Source of the DNA: Ancistrus triradiatus | Taxonomy: Eukaryota; Chordata; Actinopteri; Siluriformes; Loricariidae | Reading direction: 5' to 3' | Length of the DNA: 64,000 bases | Assembly: GCA_025084515.1 (NCBI GenBank) | Contig: JAJAGP010001508.1 | Span: forward strand, 120,727 to 184,726 | Part shown: positions 55,788 to 64,000 of the stretch, in pieces | Layout: each line of letters starts with the position of its first letter | How positions within the stretch are numbered: the first letter of the stretch is position 1 | Program-made: the position numbers and the translations under genes | Notes under the pieces: model-generated | Databases searched by the model: none | Told to the model about the DNA's origin: nothing | The model's input: only the letters and a program-made list of their open reading frames with translations

Positions 55788-56579
55788 GTGTCAGTCATGT
55801 AAACTACATTTAGAAATTTTATGAAAACCTATTTCTTCATCTAACTTCTTTTTTTCTTTTAATTTTTTAACTAGTATCCTACAAAAGAAAGGGGGTATAG
55901 TTAGAGGTAAGAAGCCATTTGGAAAACAACTTGCGTCCATTATTTTGCACATCACCTTTCGTTACAGTGGGATTATGGTTCGGATAGCGGGTTAGGGGAT
56001 TAAAATACTCCATATGTCAAAGCAGGAATTCAGACAGCAGGGACTGAGTAAGGCTTTAATGGCAATTTGTGAGACCTTACTGTGTCTGGTGGAAAAGTGC
56101 ATACATAGATTAACTCTGCAGTCAGCTCAGTATCAGCACATATACAGTGGAGGTGGAAAGGACAGGACAACACAAGCAGTGAGGTGTGTCTTTGCGTCAG
56201 ATACCTGAGAGCTTTCTTCTGTCATCAGACTGGAAACTTAGTGACTCAGATTCCAGAGATGGAAGGTAGGAATACAGTGTTGGCAAACTGACAGTAGGCT
56301 ACATGTTACTTAACCAGTCAAACACACATAATCACAATGAATCACAGTTTCAGGACAGAATTCATATACATGCTGTTCTTCATATCAAAGAGTTTGGCTT
56401 TTAAAAAAATGCCTAATAACGAAAACGTAATGAAAATGATCCGTACAGCCAAAATGTTTTAAATTCTTAATGAGACTAAACTGTTCAACAGTGGCATGTG
56501 AGCTATAAGGCCTGGGATGTTGATTTCCAATTGATTTGTAGGGCATTCAAAAAAAGTTTTAGCAGTAGTGTATACGCAA
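55788..56579. other. smap1 intron 1, unclassified
   Basis: Nothing recognised. Confidence 0.5.
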
Positions 56580-56832
56580 AATTCATTCATTCCTTCATTC
56601 CTTCAACCCTATCCAGGACGGTCAATACATCACAGGGTGCATACATTCACACTAAGGGCAATTTAGGAACATCAATTAACCTAACACACATCTTTGGAAT
56701 GCAGGAGGAAACCAGAGTACCTGATGTAAACCCACACAAGACACAGGGAGAACATGCAAACTCCACACAGGTATAGACCGGGGTCAGGATTGAACCAGGT
56801 ATCTCAGAAATGGGAGGCGACTGTGCGACAAC
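56580..56832 (-). mobile_element. tRNA-derived SINE, family B (with ATTC tail)
   Basis: Minus strand: tail (GAATGAATG-type, ATTCATTCATTCCTTC on the plus strand) at 56582, TATCCAGGACGGTCA, AATTTAGGAACATCAATTAA CC, GGGAGAACATGCAAACTCC, B box region GGATTGAACCAGG, and a damaged head. The most complete B copy as regards the tail. Confidence 0.8.
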
Positions 56833-57009
56833 CTATATGCAAAATTATGTCACAGTAATCATAGGTATCATTTCAAGATTATACAACTTGTATAATAATA
56901 ACAAAATATTATAATCATTTATTCTATAATGCAATAATAAAGCTTTTTGGGTTTAATTAATAAAGTGGCTGACTCATCAGGTGTGCGCACTAGTTATACA
57001 GTTACTCAC

Positions 57010-57200
57010 TATAAACATTTGTCAGCCCTCCTTTACCTTGTCCATCAACTGAAAGGGACCACAGGACTACCCCTGACCACATATTGTTTGGGTAATGGAC
57101 CATTTCTTTAGCAGTTCAGCAGTGACATGCTAGGCATTACAATGACACTGTAGCAACAAAGTAGGCTGTGCTGGTATGGGTGCAAGTAAAACTATTTGAA
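57010..57200 (+). repeat. ancient dispersed repeat, copy 2
   Basis: CATCAACTGAAAGGGACCAC AGGAC, then TGACCACATATTGTTTGGGT AATGGACCATTTC. This is the same family as 50790-51045 but more eroded. Confidence 0.5.
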
Positions 57201-58984
57201 CATTTTTTTTATTGTTTCAATTTTTATGCTGTTGTTGACATTTGACAAGTCTGATACAGTGAATGCTTGGGCTCGAGGCAGCCACAGATCAGCATCTGCA
57301 CAGAAATTCAACTCAAATATTTGGGCTTGCTCATCATTCCCTAGGCTTTCTCCTAACATCTACATTGTCTTTAGGCATCTGGAGAGACTTAGGTCCTGGC
57401 AAAAGTGTCTACCAAACTGTCCTACATCTGTTGCGATTATTTAAACTTTACAGTCTACGCTGTTAGCGTGCTGAAAGAATGGTCCTGTGTTCGAGAATAA
57501 GCTCTATAGTTGAAGCCATATGCAGCATCCTTTGAACTGGACCATTTGTGTTTAGCCACTGTAAAACCACAACGGTTTCATTTTAGCATGCTATAAAAGC
57601 AAATTCGTCATTTTCTCTGCTCTGTGTCAGATTTCAATCGACTCGTTAGCGCATAATAAAAGTACTATGCCTTTTAGCTATGATCTCCTCATGTTTAGGA
57701 GCACTACTGTAATGGGAGTGATATCTTAGTCTCCTCAGCCTTTCTTCCTCACCAGTCTTACCTATATGCTGTATAAAACAGTGATGGCTTGTTACAGTTA
57801 CAATGTCACAGAATTGCCCAAATAGCTATAACTCAGCAGAGACAGCAGAGCCAAATCTCTGTCACACAGTATATACAAATCATACCTCTCAGACCTGGTA
57901 CGCACCAGTTTGAAATAACATGACTATGAATATACTTTACCTAAACAACAAGAAGCTTAATGTGCAGTGCAATCTTTTAAATCCTAAAATTACTCACTCA
58001 AACACAACAAAACCATATCCAACCCGTGTACCCCACTCAATATTCATGAAATCCTATGTTACTTAAGATCTTTCGGGCAGCACTACCTTAGTCCAAGCAC
58101 CTGAGATGTTAAGGAGCATCACAGACTCATCTTACTCTCCCGTTAAATAAAACAGCAGTTACACTGAAGATCTCAAACACTGATATTCACACTGCTAAAT
58201 CCCACAAGCACAATGACAATGGAACAAAACAGGAAAATAGCTGTTAATCTTGTGTTGTTTTTTCAACATAAAAATTATTCCCTAATGCTTAAATAATGCT
58301 GCAAATCTGGATCACATGATGACGCAAAAGCCTGTTGGAAAAGATGGTCTGGCTTTAAATCCACACCCATCTAATCTTCCGACAACTGTCATTTCAAGTT
58401 ACTGCACATCATGAATAAGTTAAGGCTTTTGTTTATGGTACAACCAGCTCACATCATTTCTGTGTGCTCACACACTATTCATTTTGTCTAACTGCCTGAT
58501 GTTTATTCGCATATAAACTACAGAATCTCAGTCATATAGCATGCAGTGTGTTTGCACTCATATCTGCTGATTTTAATAAACCATTAGCCATATTAAGTTA
58601 ACAGCAATAACTTGTGCAGAAAACAGAGTTTGACCAGGGGTGTCAAAATGTATGCAAAAACTTTTGAGTCTTCAAAATACTGTTGAATGACCATCTGAAC
58701 AATTATAAAAAATTCTAATAGGAAATTAAAAATCTGTCTTAACGCCAGATGTTGCGGCCTAAACAGACGTTCAAATTAAAAAAGGGTTAGCATGTTAATT
58801 ACTGTCATAAATAGTATTTATGTTATATGTTGATGTTTTGTTCACATATTTTTATTACATTTATTTTCACAAATATTGATTTACTTTGCATTATCTACAT
58901 GCAGAAGTAGGAGCTACATTATGGTGTGTATTGTGCACGGACACTTTTAGGACACTGACACAAGCAGAGATATATTTTTGTACT
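57201..58984. other. smap1 intron 1, unclassified
   Basis: About 1.8 kb with no gene or nameable repeat. Short open frames near 57196-57466 show no similarity. Confidence 0.45.
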
Positions 58985-59605
58985 CTTAGTGCCATGCCAG
59001 CTTGACCCAGGGTTGAGATAATTAGACATTTTCACAAAACACAATATTTACCATGACACATGTGATCCCAGACAAAGTGCATCAGTAGCAACAAATTCTT
59101 AAACCCTAGTATTCAAATATTATCCCAAAGTAATTTTATTCAAAATGTGATGCACTTCGTCCAATTAAACAGGACTAATTACACTCTTTATAACGAAACA
59201 TGTAGGTGGGCAATGTTCTTAAAAGGTACAGACGATAACCTCGATATGCCCAGAAAAGCTTATCGTCTTTCACGATAACAAAAGTTATCATGATACAATA
59301 AACCTTGACCTACATATACCTAGATGTGCAGAGTGCTGGTCATTTGACTGCTGTGACTTCCAACTGGTAGTGCCGCGCTGGATTTACCCACTTAAAGGCT
59401 TAAAGTGTTTAAAAGGTGATACTGCATTTCCTGTTCTGGAAGTTAGTGTTTCTTCAAATGGACTCAGTCTCTCATGGTTGTGTGCAGCCAGCGAGTTATG
59501 TTTATATTTTGGTTCTGCAGTGTATGTGAGATCATTACCGTGTTCTTGTAATTGAAGAAACACAGTGTTGTGTATGTCATGGCAGGAGTGTTCTACACAC
59601 TCCTC
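58985..59605 (-). mobile_element. hAT family E relative
   Basis: 59040-59200 matches 20840-21080 in reverse (GATCACATG/CATGTGATC, ATTTGAATA, GATGCACTTCGTCCAATTAA AC). GTGGGCAATGTTCTTAAAAG (59206) with CGATAA subterminal motifs resembles a hAT terminus. 59330-59600 matches 21912-22195. The two halves occur in one piece here and apart at 20-22 kb. Confidence 0.6.
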
Positions 59606-59754
59606 ATCTTGCACTTTTGTGATTAAAACAAATGTAGCATTTTAACTTAATATTAGTTCACTGATTAGCTGTAATCTTTAAATTGTGTTTATTCTTGCTT
59701 TTAACTGCACCAAGACCTAACAGGGTTTTAGTGTTTTGGATGTGTTTTTACAAT

Positions 59755-59910
59755 CTGTAGCAACTAAGTGCATAATAATCACCCAATAGCTCACCACTAC
59801 AGAAACCTGTGTTCGAGTCCCAGAGGTGTCTTCTAGTGAGGTCAGGTTTGACACGGGCACGACTGGAACTGTCTGAGTGAGGTGAGGCCAGGCCAGGCGA
59901 GGGGTATCAT
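59755..59910 (+). repeat. tRNA-like SINE fragment, third type
   Basis: B-box-like GTGTTCGAGTCCC (59810-59822), then TGACACGGGCACGACTGG and GTCTGAGTGAGGTGAGGC. Resembles a fish SINE with an 'ACACGGGCACAACTGG' body; only one copy is seen here. Confidence 0.45.
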
Positions 59911-60227
59911 GCAACAGCAAACCCTGATGGATCAGCAAACCCTGAATATGTTGCCATCCATAACCCTTGCTGGTGTGGTACTTGTGTTAGTGTGCTCTTA
60001 CAGAAAATTCAGGGTGCACTATGCTGAGCCCTTGAGTATTCGTTTAACATTTATTTGAGTTTAAATAAGTTGAAATATGTTCAATTAAATACGTTAAATT
60101 ACTTTAACTACGCTCACTTTTTATTATTTGACCTAATCCTAATGCAGTTTTATGTAAGAACTGGTGGTTTGGGTCTATACGTTTCTTATGATAGTCAGAG
60201 GAAAGAAGAATACAAAGCCGTTCTGTG
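59911..60227. other. smap1 intron 1, unclassified
   Basis: AT-rich; nothing recognised. Confidence 0.5.
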
Positions 60228-60262
60228 TGAGGGCGTCTGCTAAATGCTTTACATTGTAAATG
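60228..60262 (+). repeat. SINE family A tail fragment
   Basis: GGGCGTCTGCTAAATGCTTT ACATTGTAAATG is the 3' end of SINE A only. Confidence 0.7.
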
Positions 60263-60414
60263 ACTTTTATATGATGCTATACCGCCAAGCAAGCAAGGGT
60301 TAGCTCTATTAATGCTGCTGAGCCAACGATAGCAGGCTAGGAAACAGCCTTCGTCCTCTACATTTCCATTTTAGCTCCGCAAAAATACCGGCTACTGTTG
60401 AATGCGCGTCACCG

Positions 60415-60520
60415 GGAAGTACACTACATTTTTCCGTACTACATAGTGTGTCAAAGTAGTACGCATGACATTACCCGGCATACTACTTAGTACGGTAGTG
60501 TGCGGTTTCAGACGTAACCA
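60415..60520. repeat. dispersed repeat with AGTACG/ACTACT motifs
   Basis: Repeated AAGTACAC, CGTACTAC, AGTAGTACGCATGAC, TACTACTTAGTACGG. The short palindromic AGTAC/GTACT words recur about every 15-25 bp. This type of sequence is common in fish genomes. It lies about 120 bp inside intron 1 from the exon 1 donor. Confidence 0.55.
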
Positions 60521-60641
60521 GCAGTTCAGAGCGCACCGAAACTCAGTCATCGAGGCGTCGGTCATTGCCATGGCACAAAGCCGATGCTATAGCTATGATC
60601 AGGCCCGTCATGACTTTAATGTCTGGTGTAATGAGCAGTAC

Positions 60642-60759
60642 CTTTAGCCTCGCAATCGGCGCAGTACTTGTTATCGTCCTCCCGCAGCATTCTGGACAGG
60701 ATGGCCTGATGCTGCTCATTCAGCTTCTGCGCTTTCTCCCTCTCCGAGCGAGTGGTCAT
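60642..60759 (-). CDS. smap1: smap1 exon 1, start of coding region
   Basis: ATG at 60759-60757 in a good context (A at -3) begins MTTRSEREKAQKLNEQHQAI (1-20) and LSRMLREDDNKYCADCEAK (21-39). The exon ends AAAG|GTACTG, leaving one base of Gly40. It matches mammalian SMAP1 (MATRSxREKAQKLNEQHQ, EDNKYCADCEAKG). C33 and C36 are the first zinc-ligand pair. No in-frame ATG lies immediately upstream, so the start is secure. The coding part is GC-rich relative to the introns, as expected next to a promoter. Confidence 0.97.
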
Positions 60760-61240
60760 TTTGCTCCCGGCTTTCTTCCTGACGCGTCCTTTGACAATCA
60801 GCAACCTTTTGGCCGTATAGCTCTGTTTAATTCAGCCACATGAAACCGCGTATCATCCCCTAGATATGCCGCTACACACCGGATTTCCACCAGAGCTCAG
60901 AAGCAGGCAGGAATCTGTGGAATATGGCAGATCCACAACCCGGAAGCACTTTACGTGGGGGCGTCGTATGAATGAAGGCAAACTGACGTTGTAGTGATAC
61001 GTATCCTTAGGGTAAATGAACCAGTTCTGCATTTGTACGTAAGAGAGGGTTATTGTTGTTTATTTTACAGCTATATACATTATCAATAAAAATTGCATTC
61101 CATGAGTTAAACCACGGTCATGTTAGTGACATCTTACGTCATCGTGCGTGAGCGTCGCGTGTACTTTTCAGCGATTGGCTCCGTCTGTTCTGACGTGAAA
61201 GCTGATGGGAATAATGACGTCAGCCGCCCTCTGATCCTGG
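60760..61240 (-). promoter_or_regulatory. smap1: probable smap1 promoter and 5' UTR region
   Basis: CpG dinucleotides are much more frequent from about 60530 to 61250 than in the introns. Motifs by eye: CCGGAAGC (ETS-type) at 60940-60947, a full CRE palindrome TGACGTCA at 61215-61222 and a TTACGTCAT half-type site at 61134-61142. No TATA box is evident at a sensible distance. The transcription start is not determined by sequence alone. A short upstream frame of nine codons (60856-60827, M...MWLN) would lie in the 5' UTR if transcription begins above 60856. Confidence 0.6.
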
Positions 61241-61764
61241 TTAGATCCGCTTCATGACACCTGAGACCCCCTGATGCTCCCACCAACAAAGCGGAGTTTC
61301 AGACACTGGACTCTGGACTATGTTATATATAACGGTCAAGGTCGACTTCTGTATGCCTTTTACCAGCGGCCTATACTTCTAGCCCCGCCCATTATCTCCT
61401 CCTCCACTAGCCCCTAAGAAACATACCCGTTTAAACAAAAGCTAAACTGAAAAGCGATTATTAAAATCGGCATAAGATGGCGCCAGAGTTCACTTGCGTG
61501 ATCATTTTCAGCTTTCAGGCTAAAAAACACAGGTCTTCGAACAATATCAGCTTTGTATTTGCATTTGCGTTTGCATACCTGAAACTGCAAAATATTAAGC
61601 TTTTATTGGTCCTAACAATAAATCACTGGTTTGGAAAGTAGCAAGAACTGAGACAATACTCCTGAGACCTGCTCACCGTGTGCTAGACACTGCTTGCTTA
61701 CTGATGAAGTGAAATGACCTCTGGGAAGCTGGCCCCCCATGTGATCAAAAACGGAATTGAAATA
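61241..61764. other. upstream flank of smap1
   Basis: Moderately CpG-rich, no coding exon of a neighbouring gene recognised on either strand. It may hold further promoter elements. Confidence 0.5.
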
Positions 61765-62120
61765 CTGATGTTCGTTTGTGCTACGTTTACACTGGTTTGT
61801 GATGTAGAAATCATCATTTGTGCTGCTTTCAGTTTCTAAGAAATTAAACATTACATTTATTACCCGTGACGTCATGCAGCCCCCCATCAAAGGCCAAATA
61901 GCAGCGAAATGGTCTTTTTCGTTTGTGTCGTTAGAATAAACATTTGTATATTTTAATTCGCAAGTTATAAAGCCACAAAAAGATGGACGAGTGACGTCAC
62001 CAGTCCCTTATAAGAGGCCAGCTCGCATCAAAATGGTCTCATTCGTTTGTGCTACATTAGTGCTGGTTTGTGCCGTTAAAATAAATATTTGTGTTATTTT
62101 AATTGGTCAACATAGAAACA
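61765..62120 (+). repeat. degenerate tandem repeat carrying CRE palindromes
   Basis: Three related units: near 61771 (TTCGTTTGTGCTACGTTTAC), 61910 (AATGGTCTTTTTCGTTTGTG) and 62031 (AAAATGGTCTCATTCGTTTG TGCTAC). Each has TTCGTTTGTG and then RAATAAAYATTTGT-like sequence. Between units lie TGACGTCA octamers at 61867-61874 and 61992-61999. Units are about 120-140 bp. Confidence 0.65.
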
Positions 62121-62565
62121 CGGATTATAATAAAGGTTCCGTTTACAGAGGTGTCAGTTAACGGACCATTTTTTGGACTGGGGCTTGTGACACTAAAATA
62201 ACTTAGGTATGGGCAAAAAGTCCACCAGTGGAGACCACCTGTTGAAAAAGTTCATCTCAGTTCAGGAATGGAACCATGTTGGTGTGATTTGGGCATGAAT
62301 GGGTGCTGCATTATGCAATTTACTAAAATCCTGCTTAATTAAATTGCACAAATGTGTATTCAAAGTAGAAGGTTTGAAGCTTTGAGCTCACTGGACCCAG
62401 GCTGATTTCTGGATTTGCTTTGCAACTGCAGGGGTTATATTCATAATATTTGGATCAGAGATAACAGCGAGGAAAATTTAAATGTACTGTCAGTTTTCTG
62501 GCACAAATCAGCAGGTCATTATTATTAATATTCATTAATTATCATTAATTATTAATTATTATTAT

Positions 62566-62597
<32 letters not shown>

Positions 62598-62784
62598 TTA
62601 TTATTATTATTATTATTAATTATGTCCAATTATGTTTTAAGGGCTCAAAACAGGTCAGTGAGTGTATTTACATGCACTTAATAATCTGATAGCTGCAGAA
62701 AATCAGATTTTGTCAGTATTCTGATCAATGTTCAGGCAAAGTTAAAGCTTCTGAAATCTTCAAGTGCTCCTTCTTCCCTTGGCA
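62121..62784. other. upstream flank with trinucleotide microsatellite
   Basis: (TAG)n at 62567-62589 and (TTA)n at 62595-62617, plus imperfect ATT units from 62520. No gene recognised. Confidence 0.6.
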
Positions 62785-63560
62785 AAAAAGTATACTTAAA
62801 GTTTATTTTATTAAGTAAACTTAAGTAAAGTACAAGTATATTTCCCAAGTATACTCTTTGTAGCTAACATACAGTACTAATATCAATGTACTAGAAGTAT
62901 ATTTATAAGTGTACTATTTCCATACATCTTGGGACTAAATTGACCCACTTTTAGTATATGGAAAGTATACTTTGAAGTGTACTTTAGGTGTAAGAGTAGT
63001 AAACATTGAGTACACAACTAGTTCACATCTTAAGTTGTACTTTGTACGGCAAGTATACTGTTAAGTATACTATAAGTGAACTTACATGTATATTGCTAGT
63101 TTACTGGTTATATACTTCTAGCCTACTTTTTAGCTTATGAAAGTACACTTGTATGTATACTCTTAGTAAGCTACTAGTTTAATTGTTTTTACACTGCAGG
63201 TAAACTTAATATCGTGCTTATAGTTTAGTACTTCTTTGCACTTAGTACTATACTACTATGTTTCTATTTATGTATTATTTTTACACTTGAAATATACCTT
63301 TAATTGTACTTAAATAGACTTGAATTAACATATGAACTCTACCAATGGACTACACACAACATTCACAAGACATATTCAGGATTAAGAACATATTTCTTTT
63401 CTTTCTAAATGAAAAATTTCAAAGAAATAATGTATTGCATGCCAAAATGTATGAACATATTAACTCAAATCCCAGTTCAAAACATACCACCCCGGTTAAA
63501 CAGTAGACTCAAGAATATTAAACTTGATTATACAGTGCACTAAAGTGTACTTGTAGCCAC
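62785..63560. repeat. AGTATACTT-rich dispersed repeat
   Basis: AAGTATACT, AGTACACTT, AAGTGTACT and close variants recur every 15-40 bp on both strands, densest at 62785-63250. The palindromic core GTATAC is frequent. The pattern is that of an internally repetitive DNA-transposon or satellite-like repeat known from fish genomes. No coding sequence. Confidence 0.65.
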
Positions 63561-64000
63561 ACTAATGATCAGTACACTTTGAATGCTAAATTGAAACAAC
63601 TAAATTTGTACTTATTATACTACAATTATTAATACAAAATAGTACAAAAGCCTGTATTACTTGCCAGTGTACAGGACTGCCACTATTTTTCTATCTATTG
63701 ACAATTTTACCAATTAGTTCAAAATTGCTAATCTAATTTAAGCTCCTTTTATTTTAACTACAAACTATACGTCATAATAATGATTTGCAAAATTTGTACA
63801 AAAATAGTGCAAAACTAGTTTTAAAGTGACAATGCCATGATCAAAATAAACGAGGGCTTCTTAAGTTAGTAGTGAACTGCCCTTTTAAACTGGCATCTCC
63901 AGCATCAAAAGAATAAACAAAGTCAGTTGTGCACCTCCCAAAGAAATCCGTTTATTTTAAAACCATTTTAAAGTTAAAAAAAAAAAAAAAAAAAAAAAAA
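63561..64000. other. upstream flank, unclassified, ends in poly-A
   Basis: AT-rich; no gene recognised. The window ends in 25 consecutive A (63976-64000). Confidence 0.6.

Larger units (their letters stand above)
1..60759 (-). other. smap1: smap1 gene, 5' part (exons 1-6, partial)
   Basis: Protein-coding transcription unit read right to left. Six coding pieces with consistent phases (exon 1 ends +1, exon 2 ends 0, exon 3 ends +2, exons 4 and 5 end 0) join into 168 codons without a stop. Introns measure about 37.4, 4.2, 4.9, 8.2 and 5.5 kb and all have GT..AG borders. From family knowledge, SMAP1 is a GTPase-activating protein for Arf6 that acts at the plasma membrane in clathrin-dependent endocytosis. 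The N-terminal residues MTTRSEREKAQKLNEQHQ match SMAP1, whereas SMAP2 begins quite differently, so the paralogue is clear. The linker, clathrin-binding box and C-terminus are beyond position 1. Nearly all intron sequence that can be recognised is transposon-derived. Confidence 0.95.

Noticed and set aside
1..60759. smap2 or another ArfGAP instead of smap1
   Set aside because: The N-terminus MTTRSEREKAQKLNEQHQ and the exon 5 segment with KNKLE are specific for SMAP1; SMAP2 lacks both.
60465..60843. Overlapping plus-strand open frames of 60 and 92 codons at exon 1
   Set aside because: They are antisense to the smap1 first exon and its promoter and show no similarity; CpG-rich DNA gives chance open frames.

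Overview
The window is vertebrate nuclear DNA, most likely from a teleost fish. The single-copy gene has short coding exons separated by kilobase-scale introns with GT..AG borders. The introns are packed with Tc1-like, hAT-like and Tigger-like DNA transposons, tRNA-derived SINEs and microsatellites in a mix typical of ray-finned fish. Two copies of a conserved repeat that I remember from catfish, characin and cyprinid genomes (near 50.8 and 57.1 kb) point to an otophysan fish. The placement is inference. No bacterial, viral or organellar genes were seen.

One host gene spans almost everything. On the minus strand lies the 5' part of smap1, which encodes stromal membrane-associated protein 1, an ArfGAP of the clathrin pathway. 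Six coding pieces were located by protein similarity and splice sites: exon 1 at 60642-60759, exon 2 at 23148-23281, exon 3 at 18841-18926, exon 4 at 13878-13950, exon 5 at 5563-5634, and the first seven codons of exon 6 at 1-21, cut by the window edge. Joined in phase they give 168 codons with no stop. They carry the whole ArfGAP zinc finger (C33, C36, C53, C56) and the arginine finger R61. The rest of the gene (Lys-rich linker, clathrin box, C-terminus) lies beyond position 1. Intron 1 is about 37.4 kb. The region above 60760 is the probable promoter and upstream flank.

Almost all other structure is mobile DNA inserted in the introns. (1) Tc1-like elements of at least five families, all with disrupted transposases: 1510-2757, 3798-5148, 8631-9937 (two copies forming a palindrome), 10663-12085, 44471-45988, 52113-53643, plus fragments at 21197 and 50277 and a possible sixth type inside a 157-bp inverted repeat at 24725-25880. 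(2) hAT-like elements with short TIRs and 8-bp target duplications: 16702-18019, 28634-29292, 35654-36299, 39694-40624, 46839-47834, 55093-55684, 19520-21115 and others. Two of these families retain recognisable hAT protein pieces, a BED finger and a hATC dimerisation domain. (3) Tigger/pogo-like elements flanked by TA at 16578-18546, 35104-36589 and 38918-39530; two of them are split by hAT insertions. (4) LINE relics: a restriction-like-endonuclease LINE 3' half inside a hAT element at 19.5-20.8 kb, and a piece of an APE-type LINE endonuclease at 34.2-34.9 kb. (5) Two tRNA-derived SINE families with many copies.

No new multi-gene system was found. The observations most worth following up are the nested-insertion stratigraphy, which can be dated from target duplications and an empty-site paralogue inside the window; the inverted-repeat loci that could make double-stranded RNA from the smap1 pre-mRNA; the CT microsatellite just upstream of an in-frame cassette-type exon; and a 262-bp tandem duplication with poly-A and poly-G tracts that looks like an assembly problem.
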